DNA of 64,000 nucleotides from Daucus carota subsp. sativus (lineage: Eukaryota > Streptophyta > Magnoliopsida > Apiales > Apiaceae): the NCBI RefSeq assembly GCF_001625215.2, contig NC_030385.2, positions 37,411,598-37,475,597 on the forward strand, read 5' to 3'. Shown here one piece after another: positions 37,484-49,189 of this stretch. How positions within the stretch are numbered: position 1 is the stretch's first letter; each line of letters starts with the position of its first letter. The notes beneath the pieces are model-generated. The model was not told the origin of the DNA, searched no databases, and saw only the letters and a list, made by a program, of their open reading frames with translations. The translations under genes were made by a program, and so were the position numbers.

Positions 37484-37680
37484 ATGTTTGAAAAGAAATT
37501 ATAGAACCCTGTCAGCAGGCTATAAATAATTATATATTCGTATATAACAGGTGAAATGTAACATCATGCTAGTGGGATCTACAAGTTGCTTGAAAACGAG
37601 ACAACTTTGACTACAGAATTATATAACTCATCTGAATAATATTCTCTTCAACTGACCATGGACAACCTCTCAGTACAAAA
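35525..37680. other. AT-rich intergenic
   Basis: No coding region recognised. Contains a (TA)n microsatellite at about 37440-37479 and poly-T runs. Confidence 0.4.
37440..37479. repeat. (TA)n microsatellite
   Basis: About twenty TA units in a row with no interruption. Confidence 0.9.
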
Positions 37681-37682
37681 TA

Positions 37683-37875
37683 ATACTTCCTATGTCTCTA
37701 TTCAGTATTTTTTTACACGTAATTTAAGGTGATTAGAAAACATATTTCTACTTATTATTTTTAAATTTTTTTTCATGAATAAGAATATACATTATAAATT
37801 TTATTTCAAAAAAATAATAATAATAAGTGAAAGTATGTATTTTAATCATTTTAAAGTACGTGCAAAAAATCACGT
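37683..37875. repeat. degenerate foldback (Stowaway-like) repeat
   Basis: Left end TACTTCCTATGTCT resembles the Stowaway terminus. An inverted pair lies around 37715-37760 (ACGTAATTTAAGGTGATTAG) and 37810-37870 (TTTTAATCATTTTAAAGTAC). The right end is lost or altered. Confidence 0.45.
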
Positions 37876-38703
37876 CAAGATATTTGTTCGATTTGATATA
37901 TTAAGGATGAGAGTGATGATGAGAATATTATAGCGAGATGGGGTAGTGACAACTTAAAAAGCGATGGAGGGAGGACTTTGTTTGCTCCCTAAAGTCTTTG
38001 TTTATAGATATATAATAAAACTAATATCTTTAAAACTTTTCATATGAACATAATATTATCCTTTTTATGCGGAAAAATTTGAGAAAACAAATTTTATATA
38101 GACCATAAAAGAGCTTCTAAAGTACTTAACAATCTGTAAAATAATCTATAAAATCATATTTTTATAAGAATTTTCAGATACGTGTAAAGTACTCAGTCTC
38201 CAACATAATGAAATCTAGAGGATGAAGGTAAGACTAAAGTTAATTTAAAGAAGACGGAGGGAGTACAAACTTTAATTGTGTTTTTGTTCAGATTAGCTAG
38301 CTTCTAAGATTACTACGACACATATATAGAGATTTCCCCCCATCTTAATCACTTAAATAGTTAAGCGAACAGTGTGTCATATCAATAAAATCATATAAAA
38401 GTTAAGTGGGGATGGAGAGTTGGGAGAGCTGTAAGCAAATAATACTGTTAAGTAGGGTTGGCAGCATAATTCTTCAGCTTATTGCCTATCAATTTTAATA
38501 ATTAAAATTCTTAATCTCATGCTATTATTCTCTCGTTTATATAAATATTCATGCACTTGATGAAAATGCTTTTACTTCCCACTTATGAAATAGGAAGCAT
38601 TTGGAAGCGTATATTGTTATATATATATAAAAATCGATCCGTCACATGTATGTATCATCGAATTTCATGCATGTAATTATCACACACTCCCCACAAAAAC
38701 GTA

Positions 38704-39036
38704 CTCCCTCCGTCCCTTTGATTTCTATACACTTTCCTTTTCGGGATGTCCCATTCAATTCTATACATTCCAAAACTTTCCCAAAATAGTAAATTTTTAT
38801 AATATAAAAATCTCACCCACCCACTAACTTCATCTACTTTTTCAAATCTATCACTTAAATACCTACTTTTCTTTCTCTCTTTCCCATTACTTTACATTAC
38901 TTTATACACTTTTCTTAATCTCCGTGTCCAATACAAACGTATATAATCCACGGGGAATTACTTTACATTACTTTATACACTTTTCTTAATCTCCGTGTCC
39001 AATACAAACGTATATAATCCAGAGGGACGGAGGGAG
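38704..39036. mobile_element. Stowaway MITE (Tc1/mariner type)
   Basis: 333 bp with terminal inverted repeats CTCCCTCCGTCCCT and AGGGACGGAGGGAG, flanked by TA on both sides (38702-38703, 39037-39038). A 65-bp segment near the right end is duplicated in tandem (38886-38950 and 38957-39021). No coding capacity. Confidence 0.9.
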
Positions 39037-39038
39037 TA

Positions 39039-40677
39039 GCAAATTATAATAGTAATCTAAATGTATAAAAGGACAGACATGCTCATTCTCAAATTATGCT
39101 AGATCCGCATTAATAGGTACACAAATTCCCATGAAAACCCTAAAAACAAAAGCATAGTACTGTTGGAGTTGACTTCACAGATTTAGAGTTGTAGTGAATC
39201 TTTCCAGACTAACTCCTTGTATTTTTTTATTACTAGTGTCTGTCCTCTTGGTTGTGCCTTCCCTCCTCATTTAGGGTTTGCATTACTTTATCTTTTAGAT
39301 AAGCTTTGAAGTTTGCAAGGTTTTTTGGCTCTAAGATTTATTTATACTTACATCTAGTCTGTAAGTGGTTTCTCAGGAAATTTCTCATTCCCAGTATTTT
39401 GTTTTGCATGCCCTGGTCCAGAACTTTTTAAACATCATATATCAATCAGGATGTGTGATTGTTAAGGATCTATCTTTACTATTTCACCAAAATTTAAAAG
39501 ATTATAATAGTTAATTTTTCAGAAATTAATTTTGAAATTAGTTAACTATAATTTTACATGTACAAATCCTAGAAAATTTGATAGAGAACTTCTTTTCTTT
39601 TGCTAAAATAATTGATAGATCATTTGTAATAAAAGAAATTAATTAGAGAGTTTCGCAAAGTTCCAAAAAAATTGATAAAGTTTTCCAATTTTAGTTCAGA
39701 ATATTGTAAATTTACCTAATTCTAATTGATTGAAAACAGTACCAAAATCTATTAATTTGTAAATACTAAATATTAATTTATATATTAATTGATATTAGTA
39801 ATTGATAATGCTATTGGTACTTTGGTAGTTATTCAATCGTGCAATCAAGGGAAGTTTAAGGAGAGTGTTGAAAAATCTAAAAAGGCATAATTTTTTTAAT
39901 ATTGTAAGATTTTAGATGAATATTATCTGTTTAAAAATAGATTTTTTTGAATAAAAAAAATTATATATCACTAAACTAGAATCTTCATATATGTTCATCT
40001 TCTTTTCCAAAACAAAATATTTCTTTGACCAAAAAATATAAGAGATTGAGATAGGCCATCTCTCTCTAACAATACGTGTCTGGCATGTAGAATGACTTGT
40101 TGTTTCCCGAAAATCCAAACCAACCACAACTTACTGTACATAAAAAACATATAAATTAAATATGCATGGATCTAAGACAACGGTTAATATCCGATCCCTT
40201 ATACTGTTATACATGTTGTATGAGTTAAATACATGCACATTCAGTCATTTATAAACAAATTATTACAAGAATCACTAATTTGAAGGGTACACTTAAGTTC
40301 TGACCTCACATATAAATTAGTTGGTTGTGAACTCAAGAAACTCGTGAGAAAACAATACTGCATTACCAACTTAAATTTCAAGGCTTAATCGATCACATGT
40401 CTCTCCCATATGCCATTCATGTACACGAGCGAGTAATGAAAAAAAGTTCAACTTTACAACCTTTATTTCAGCTTTTCTGATCCTCCCCCAGCTGCTTGCT
40501 TTAGTATTTTGATAAAAGAACTAAAGAAACTTGCTAACTACTGTAATATTCTTATCCTGCAGATATGACTTGTTTCTTCCATTTATACAAAGACTTGACA
40601 TTTACAAAATTAACGATCGGATCTTGACATATGATTGTTTCGATATCTTGTTATTCATGATATCAGATAATTACATA
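39039..40677. other. AT-rich intergenic
   Basis: No gene recognised; ORFs here are short and lack family resemblance. Confidence 0.35.
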
Positions 40678-40897
40678 GCCGTTTGGGTTAACTTAAAAGG
40701 AGTGACTTCTTTCTTATACTAAAGAAGTGGAGTAGAAGTGAGAAGTAAATAAGTTAATAAAGTGTTTGGAAAAGAAGTAGAAGCTGTGAGAGAGAAACTA
40801 GCATTCTCAGTTTTTTAAAAGTGCTTCTACTTATTTACACAAACGGATCAAGAGAAGCAGAAGTCAGACCCGTTAGCTGCTTCTATCAAACAAACAG
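40678..40897. repeat. MITE-like repeat with GTTTG ends
   Basis: The stretch begins GTTTGGGTTAACTT and ends with the complement of GTTTGTTTGATAGAAGCAGC. Inside are AGAAGTAGAAGC and its complement GCTTCTACTT as inverted pairs. A related decayed copy lies near 43226-43312. No clear target duplication. Confidence 0.45.
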
Positions 40898-42663
40898 CTC
40901 CTGAGGGAGATGAAGGTGAGGTGGCTGGATTAAGAAATCTCGACTCCCTAATAGAAACAAGACCCGTGATTCCCGACGCAAAAGAAGCTGCATGAGATTT
41001 CCTCCATTCGAGTCACAATCAGAGACAGCAAAGCATATTCATAAGCGCACTCCGCACGCACGCATAAAGACAAACACGGGGATGAACGGATATTACTGTA
41101 CTGTATTATACACTGCGCTTCAGCGTTTTACAAATACGCATGGCCGTGTTAATTACCTTTGCTCAATAACTGATCTGCACAAAACTGAAAAAGTTCCACT
41201 TCGAAATATCGAAAACTCAAAAATTCCCGCTTCGAAATTTTGGAATCATGCAGACATGAGATTCTGCGTTTTTACACAGCTTTGTGTTTCTTAAAATTAT
41301 TATTCAGCTTACAAAAAATCTGTTGACAATTGTTTTATTAATTACAGTTATCTACTCTATATAACAGATAGTTAATTCGGTTAATATGATTAATTAATCA
41401 AGCTCCAAACTCTTGTTTAATGTTTTTCTTTTGTGACAAAATGCCTCTTCAATTCGGTCATTTGTCCCATGTAGATGTATCATCGTGATCAGTCATCACC
41501 CTGTACATAAACAAAATATACAAAGCTTTCGAGCAGTATTATTAAGTCTGATACTGAAGTATATGTAATATAAAACCAATTGTAATAGTTAATTCTAATT
41601 ATTTACAAATTGACTCTGATGCAACATATATAGAACGCTAGAATTTTGTTTCATCTACTATTAAGAATGCTGTGGTCCCGAAAATTTGTAGAAAAATTTC
41701 CCATCTAGAGAAGAAACAGGTAAGAACAAAAGTATACTTTGAGCAAATTTGGACATACTCGATAAACAAAAAGAAAATGCTAGAAATTTTAAATAATTCT
41801 AAAATAAATTTGATGTGACACTTTTTAATTAAACATGTCATAACAGGAAAAAACACCCGAAGAGTTGAAACCAATTTTGCTTACCTAACAGAACAAAAAC
41901 TGAATTTTAACTTGGCTAGAAAAGCTCGAAATTTCTTGGTTTGGACAGTTTCAGCAGAATTAGCTGAAGGCTGATCATTTCTTTAAGACGGTCGGTCTCG
42001 ATAGTCGTTTATTATACTGCACTAGATACTTTTAGTGTAGTCTGTCCACAGTGTCCGCAATTGTTTGTGTGCTGCATCTGTCTAGTCTAATTTTGATGCA
42101 TACATATGCAGCTTAAAATTATTTTCCAGACTTTCAATATTATAATATCATTTAATAAATCAGAAAATAATTTAAAATTTAAAACAAAATGATATAAAAT
42201 TACAAATTAGTAGAAAATAGTTGTTTGAACTATTAGTTTTATTTTGGTGATAATATATGATAATAAATAGTTAATCTATATATTATAATTGTTTTACTAT
42301 TACATTTTTAGTCACTTATAAATTATCGATAGTATAAAATTATCTGAACATATACTCACTGAAAACAATATTAAATAATAAATATTAATTCAAAATTTTA
42401 TCGAGCTAATTGTGATCCCCTTTAAAATTGTAATCATGTTTGACTCTTCAATAATTTAAACTTTTATTGCGAACTAAGATTATTATTCTATAATTTTACA
42501 ACAACATATATTTTAAAATATATTAGATATAGCTTTTAATAATATAATTTCACAATTTATTTTAATTATATATCTTTAAACTTAAGTCAAAGTATTATTA
42601 TTATCTAAAATATGAAATTATATATATTACTCTCAAATATAATGGGAGGGTTAGCCAAGAACG
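40898..42663. other. AT-rich intergenic
   Basis: No gene recognised. A 100-codon ORF at 40992-41294 has no family resemblance and no gene context. Confidence 0.35.
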
Positions 42664-43222
42664 GGATAAATATCAAATAGGTCACTCGTTTCATCCAAAA
42701 TGTATCAATTGAGTCACTGATTCCCAATTTGACTCAAATTAGACACTCATTAGAAAATTTTGTATCAAAAATGTCACTCTATCGTTAGTCGAAAGTTTGA
42801 AAGTATTATATATTGAGTTTCGCACATTTTTTATGAATGATATTACATCCAAATAAAAGATTCCGAAGTCTACTGTTTTCGCTAATATTTTTAGGTTTTT
42901 AAAAATTTATCTCCTATTTATTTTTATTTAAATCATATAAAACAATCAAAAAATTAAAAATAAATAATTCATAAAATTTTAAAATTTTGAAAATATTAGT
43001 GAAAATAGTAGAACTCGGAATCTTTCGTTTGGATGTAATACCATTCATAAAAAATGTGTGAAACTCGATATATAATACTTTCAAATTTTCGACTAACGAT
43101 AGAGTGTATCTTTGATACAAATTTTTCTAATGAGTATCTTATTTCAGTCAATTTGAGAATCAGTGACTCAATGGATATATTTGGACGAAACGAGTCCCAG
43201 CAAAAAAGTGATTTCATATTTG
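42664..43222. repeat. large foldback element, ~240-bp inverted arms
   Basis: The left arm (about 42664-42895) and right arm (about 42965-43222) are inverted copies at roughly 85% identity by eye. Shared blocks include GAGTCACTGATTC, CTCATTAGAAAA, CTATCGTTAGTCGAAA, GAAAGTATTATATAT and TTTTTTATGAATG. The loop is about 70 bp. It looks like a long-TIR non-autonomous DNA element, perhaps Mutator-like; I found no clear target duplication. Confidence 0.75.
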
Positions 43223-43754
43223 GTTAATAAAGTGTTAGAAAAAGAAGTAGAAGCTCTCAGAAAAAAACTAATATTCTTCTAATTATATTGACAAACGGGT
43301 CAAGAAAAATATGCAGACCAAACAGGACACATTGGTGGCTAGGGGTAAATATGTTCCTACTTTCTAACATTATGCGCGTGTGTGTCAATTCATAAGCATG
43401 TGAATGTTGCTCCATCTTTATTCTTTATGACCAAAGTTGCAATAAAGTTGAAACTACCAATTATTGTTTATATTAATACTCCCTACAAATTAAGAAAGAG
43501 GAAACACTTTTAATTCTTCATTGATGTGGTCTAGCTAGGGTTCAACTAATTTCCAACTGTTGGTTTACATGATATAATCTCAAGTCATCATCTCCAGCTT
43601 ATTGATCAAGGTTCTCATGTATAATATATATATATCTACTTAGCCATGTGTCTTTATTCTTGTTCATTTGAATAGCCCTAGCTTGCTAATTCATATCATA
43701 TCTGCCCCAGCTGCTAGTAATATTAGTGGAGAAACCCTGGCAAACAATTAACTT

Positions 43755-45410
43755 ATGGACGGAAGTAGTAGGAGTGAGTGCTACAAAGCTTCCCCATCGA
43801 ATGAGGAATACGAAGAGGATGAAGAAGATGTGAGTGCGGAGAACAACAGTAAGGCAACAGATGGAGGCGCTGGAGGTTCATCAAGCAACAGTACAATTGA
43901 AGAAAATGAAAACAAATCATCAGTCCGTCCTTATGTCCGATCCAAGACGCCTAGACTCCGGTGGACACATGACCTGCATCTTCGCTTTGTTCAAGCTGTT
44001 GAGAGACTTGGTGGCCAAGAGAGTGAGTTTTAGATTGGTGAAAGTCTTTAAATTATTTGAGTGATTACTAATTAAAAACTTCTTCTGAGAATTTCTGTCC
44101 ATGTTAATCAGCTAGCTAGCTAGAGCAATTACATATATTCTTAGTCTCTTCTTTTCTTATTTGCTTCTTTGATTTGGAGCAGGAGCAACACCGAAGTTGG
44201 TTCTTCAACTAATGAATGTCAAGGGGCTTAACATAGCACATGTCAAAAGTCATTTGCAGGTTTGAAATCTCTACTCTGATCACCTTAAACACCTCAGACC
44301 TTTTACATATCTCAGTTGTATTGTAATTAGCATCAAAAAGTAATCTATTACTGACTAGATCTTTGATTGGTGATTCGGCAAAAGTTTATGTATGGAAATG
44401 ACTTTATTTTTCTGTCTTTCTTCGATCCCGAATTAACCATATATATCTGCTTGCTTATTTATGGGTTTACTCAGATGTACAGAAGCAAGAAGATCGATGA
44501 CCCTAATCAAGGTATGTTGCTGATAACTGACAATTAATACCTCTGATCACTTTTAATTAAGTTCACATGCATTAATTAACTTCAATCTATATAACGGTAT
44601 TCTTATGATCATATAGCTATAGCAGATAACAGAAGTGTTGAAAATTATGGAGATCGGAACATCTACAACCTAAGCCAACTCCCAATGCTTCAAAGCTATA
44701 ACCAGAGCTATAATCTGAGTACCTTCAGGTATCATGATTGTAGAATAGGATTATAATATTGGTCTGCATGATAATCTTTCTATTTTCTTGCAACAGTTAT
44801 AGAGTAAATGTAAATCATATACTGAAATATGTGCAATTTTCTTTTAAGGTATGGAGATGCCCTTTGGAATGCTGGACATCATGAGAAATGGATGCAAAAT
44901 GTTTATAATATGTCTGGTCGGAATGGTGCAGTTGATTATAAGGCAAGACCAAGATTTTATCCTTCAGTAACCGAGAAGATATCAGGAAGAAATTCCATCA
45001 ACTGGGAGAATAATATCAATGCTTCATCATCTAGTCAATTATCTACATGGAAAGTTCATGAAAACAAGGGTGAATTACTTGGACCATTGAATGATCAATC
45101 TCCAGTGAAATTTATGGAATTTAAATCATCGAACAGACAACAAGAGAAAGTTGAGCCTCTGGATTTGGAAATCGCCAGCCTTACACCGGCTAAAAGAAAG
45201 GCTTCGGCCTGTGAGCTTGATCTAAATCTAACTCTTGCGGTCAAATCAACAAATGACAACAGTGGAAGAAATTTGAAGGACGACGAAGACGAGTACTTAT
45301 CATTGTCACTGTTCTCCCCCTCTTCTTCGAAGAAGCTGGAGAGGTTAAAAATGGTTGATAAAGAAGAGATTAATGCGGAAAGGGCAAGTACTCTTGATCT
45401 CACTATATGA
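43755..45410 (+). CDS. GARP/G2-like MYB-related transcription factor with EAR motifs
   Basis: Five exons: 43755-44022, 44183-44259, 44475-44511, 44617-44728 and 44849-45410; phases agree and give 351 residues. The N-terminus is acidic and Ser-rich. The single MYB-like GARP domain runs from about residue 57 to 128 (VRSKTPRLRWTHDLHLRF, AVERLGGQERATPKLVLQLM, IAHVKSHLQMYRSKK), with the SHLQMY signature, and is split over exons 1-3 in the usual way for this family. The C-terminal part has EAR-type repressor motifs (ELDLNLTL, then YLSLSLF) and ends LDLTI. The closest family I recall is the Arabidopsis At2g38300/At2g40260 group. Expected to be a nuclear DNA-binding repressor; targets unknown. Confidence 0.92.
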
Positions 45411-46829
45411 ATATTGCGGTAATATTCTAAGTGAGATCTTGAAGTACTACTTCCAGGAAGTGCATCTGCAATTTGTCTTGCACCATTCAAGGTAAACAAG
45501 AAATTGTACCACGTACCAGTACGTACTTCTTTATATGTATGAATTGCTTTTAATGTAATTTGATCGCTTAGTTTAACTTGTTCACACACACCATAATAAA
45601 GAGGTGATACAGACAAATTGGAAATGAGAAAACACCATGTGCATATTAGTATATTGCAGATTGTTATATGCAAACAACTTCGACATATATACTCTATCAA
45701 ATTTTTTGACATATCTGCAAATTTTTAAAGTTAACATATGGATACTACATCAATTTGCAGCTTACAACCCCAGAGAGACTAGAAATATAATGTTTGGTTA
45801 GATCAAGACTAATTAAAAAATACTGCATGAGCATCATTCTGTTTAGTGTACTGTGTACATTGAAAAACCCAACCAAATATAGAGTAGATTAATTTCAACT
45901 GATTGAATACTCAGGCCTGGGAATTAGCAATATTGGAATCAGCTGGTCTTACAACATTCATACTTGTGTGAATAGTTCAAAGTTTTATACTCACATGCTT
46001 ATAAATATGGGTGCACTGGCTTATTATAAATAATGGATTTGTGTTTACATAATGAGTTTCATCCTTCAGAGCCTTGTACACAAGAAACTCAATCAAGGCA
46101 CGCGAGGACTCGGCAAGAGGAACAAGACAATTGCAGATCACACTTTAGGTTTAATAATCTCCGCTCGAGAGTGAATATATATATATGGTACTTTGCCTAG
46201 CTTGTCTACAGTTGCAGCAATTAATCAACTTGGTTAATGTCTGTTTAATTTGTTTCTGTGAAGTTCAGTAATTAATCGACAATGCTTACCTAAATAATAT
46301 ACAAGTACACCAGTAATTCTTAATGTAGGAAAATGTTGGATGTAGAGCTCAAATAGTAATGATATTTAATTTTTGATCTCACAATCAAGTGAGCCTTTCT
46401 GATTAATTAAACTAGGCTGATGTAGTAATTGACTATTCAGTATTGTTGTATAGCCCCCATTGAAGCTCACCCAGCAATTCAGCAAAGTGCATGTAAATGT
46501 ATTAACAGCTCTGATCATAATCATAAGAAACACACAGGCTATACTCCAAACACAGTATCTTTGTGATCAGTTTCTTCTAATATTAGTACAAATATAGCTC
46601 ACAAGGTCGGAGAACCCTTTGCAGAGCAGCGTTGCACTTGTATAAAAATACTCTTGGATATCCTTGTGTTGTGTTTGGTTGAGGAGAATGGAATGGAATG
46701 AAATTTAAATGACTAAATATTAATGAAAATAATAGAGGTAAGAGGAAGATTTTGAAAAAAATCGAGTGAGTGCAAAATTTTTATAATGAGATTTGAAACC
46801 ATTCCTTCTCAAATTGGAATTGTGATGTC
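45411..46829. other. 3' flank of the GARP gene and intergenic
   Basis: No further gene seen. At about 46668-46810 there is a partial copy of a GTTGTGTTTGGTTG / AATGGAATGG type MITE. Confidence 0.4.
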
Positions 46830-46832
46830 TTA

Positions 46833-47864
46833 GGTTGTGTTCACTTTAGAGCTGAACAAAAAGACCGGGCCTAAAAAGACCGTCTGGTCTGGCCCGGTAA
46901 AAAGACCGGATAAAGCCCGTCTACTAAAAACCCGGCCCGGTCTTTATCTGGCGTGCAAGTCCTAACAAGTCCTTGATTTTTTGGCAAAAATCTGGCCCGG
47001 CCCGGCCCGGCAAAAAATCTGGCCTGGATAAAGACCGGGCCTGATAAAAGACCGGTCTAAAGCCTGGATAAAAGCCCGAAAAGCCCGGATGAAAAGCCCG
47101 ATTAACCTATAAATCGGAGTTTTTTACACATCCAAGTCCATGTATAAATATTAAACATATCCCCACATCAACTAGATTAATTAATGCTACACGTACTGAC
47201 ACAAATTTATATACAAAATTTAAATTAATTTCAATCAATTCAAGATATGTATACATATATATCACGTCAATTCATTTATACAACTCAAATTTCAGTTAAA
47301 TAGAATGATATGGAAAAACTCAATAAAAAAAGGTCATATAATTATTTAAAATCATAACTAAAAAAAGCCCGGATAAAAGCCCGGTTAAATCTGGCCCGGC
47401 CTGGTAGGCCGAAGTAGGCCTCATTTTTTCATAATAAATCTGGCCCGGCCCGGCCCGGTTTTTGAAAAGCCCGGTCCGGGCTTTTGAAAAAAAGTCCGGG
47501 CTTTTGAAGGACCGGTCCCGGGCCTAGTGGGCCGATCCTTTTGTTCAGCTCTAGTTCACTTGGAGTGAATGGAATGGGGGGAGAATGGAATGAATTTTGT
47601 GCTCAACAATGGTGTTGATCAAAGAAAATGTTCCTTCAATCATTCCATTCTTACTATTTTAACTAGAATTTTATCCCACATGTTTTGGAAGGAATGCTCA
47701 TTCCATCTCTACATCATATTTCTTTACAATCTTTATCACAAAAAACTTGAACTCATTCATATTTAGTCACTATTAGCTCATACTTTCTTCTTTCTCCATA
47801 AAATTTCTATATAATTTTTCATTCCATTCTCCCCTCATTCCATTCCATCCAAGTGAACACAGCC
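46833..47864. mobile_element. PIF/Harbinger (Tourist-type) MITE, carrying a nested hAT MITE
   Basis: Ends are inverted repeats: GGTTGTGTTCACTT on the left and GGCTGTGTTCACTTGGATGG read inward on the right. TTA flanks both sides (46830-46832 and 47865-47867), the Harbinger target size. Without the nested element it is about 320 bp. AATGGAATGG-type motifs follow both ends. Confidence 0.8.
46847..47553. mobile_element. hAT-type MITE nested in a Tourist MITE
   Basis: 707 bp with perfect 15-bp terminal inverted repeats TAGAGCTGAACAAAA and perfect 8-bp target duplications GTTCACTT (46839-46846 and 47554-47561). Subterminal regions are packed with GGCCCGG, AAAGCCCGG and AAAGACCGG motifs. No coding capacity. 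Confidence 0.92.
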
Positions 47865-47867
47865 TTA

Positions 47868-48176
47868 TGTTGTGTTTGGTTGGGGTGAATGATTCCGGAA
47901 GGAATGGAATGAAAAATGAACTATATTATGGGCAATTGTTAACAAATTTCATTCCTTCCTCCATTCCATTCCTTACATTATATGCTAGAGATCATACCTT
48001 CAATTTGAGATGGAATGCTCCATTCTCTCCTACCCCCAATTTCTTCTCAAATCTCATCATAGCAATTTTGCTCTCACTTACATTTATTCCAAAACTTCCC
48101 TCTTATCTCTATTAGTTCCAAATAATTTTACTCATTTCATTCCATTCCATTCCATTCTTCCCAACCAAACACAACA
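47868..48176. mobile_element. Tourist-type MITE next to the previous one
   Basis: 309 bp with inverted ends TGTTGTGTTTGGTTGGG and TTA on both sides (47865-47867 and 48177-48179). It shares its left TTA with the neighbouring MITE, so one inserted next to the other. A further partial relative follows at about 48185-48296 and ends CCACCAAACACAATATTA. Confidence 0.8.
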
Positions 48177-48994
48177 TTAGAGTATATGATGAATGGAATG
48201 GAGGAAGAAATGAAATTTATTAACAATTGCTCTTAATATTAGTTTAAATTTCATTTCATTCCTTCCCAATTCATTCACCCCCACCAAACACAATATTATA
48301 TGAAATAAACTTTAGATATCCTTGTATCAAGTTGTTATTTAAGTTAATTCTATGCAACCTGCTATCAGAAAATAACAAGATGTACAAGCTATAAATTCAT
48401 ACAGGGCTCTGGTAGCCGGTAGGTGCACTTTCTGAGATTAATACTAAGTTTTGCATCTTCTCGCTGAAACGTGTCACACACTTAGATCTGTTAAAACTTT
48501 GATATCTTAATATAGTGAGCTCAGAACCCAAGTAGAATAACAATTTAGAGTAATGTAAAAATAATTGGGATGGTTTATTTTGGATTAAATTCATCTAAAA
48601 TAAATCATAAATTGCATCCATACGAATTCAATATACATGTAGCTTTGGGCCTTTGGCATATCCGTTCACAAAATTGTGTATAACTTCTAAACTAGTCTTT
48701 TAACATGTTAAAGGCATGAATAAGAGGCATCCATGTTGTAATCAGTACAGAAGAATGTTAAGAACATGTAAAACGCAAGAATTAAAATTAAGGCGGTGGG
48801 CAATTTACAACCAAACTAACAATATTTAGAAAGATCTATTGTCATACATTATTAAATTATTTTTGCAACATCAAATTATTTCTGCAACATCCATACACAC
48901 ATAACCTGATCTATCAATAGACTGATTGCATCTGTTACATTCTCATTTCTCCCAATTCCTAACACACACTTATAACATCATCTGTGCTCGATCT

Positions 48995-49189
48995 TTAGCG
49001 GCGGCGAGCTTTACGACATATGTAAGAAACAAGGAGATAAATCATAGCAAGAGCAAAAATTCCCACGATAGAAAACACCATGATCTTACCATCCAAAACA
49101 TAACTTGGGTCAAGAGTAATAACCATAGTTTCTGGTGGCTCAGGTGCACCATCAGGAGAAATTGCATTGGGAGAAGGAGCGGAAGCCAT
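48995..49189 (-). CDS. possible small single-pass membrane protein
   Basis: 64 codons from ATG 49189. The N-terminal 30 residues are Pro/Ser-rich (MASAPSPNAISPDGAPEPPE). A hydrophobic helix (KIMVFSIVGIFALAMIYLLVSYIC) follows, and the protein ends in a basic cluster RKARRR. The order is that of a type III or tail-type membrane peptide, and DPSYVLDGKIMVF recalls the N-terminus of some ATL RING-H2 ligases, but no RING is present downstream. It may be a real microprotein, a relic of an ATL gene, or chance. No supporting neighbours. Confidence 0.4.
   Translation of the reverse strand: MASAPSPNAISPDGAPEPPETMVITLDPSYVLDGKIMVFSIVGIFALAMIYLLVSYICRKARRR

Noticed and set aside
38266-38276. GACGGAGGGAGTA as right end of a second Stowaway starting near 37683
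   Set aside because: The spacing is too long and the inner arms pair within 37683-37875, so this is probably an unrelated MITE fragment.
40992-41294. 100-codon plus-strand ORF
   Set aside because: No domain and no gene structure around it; likely chance.
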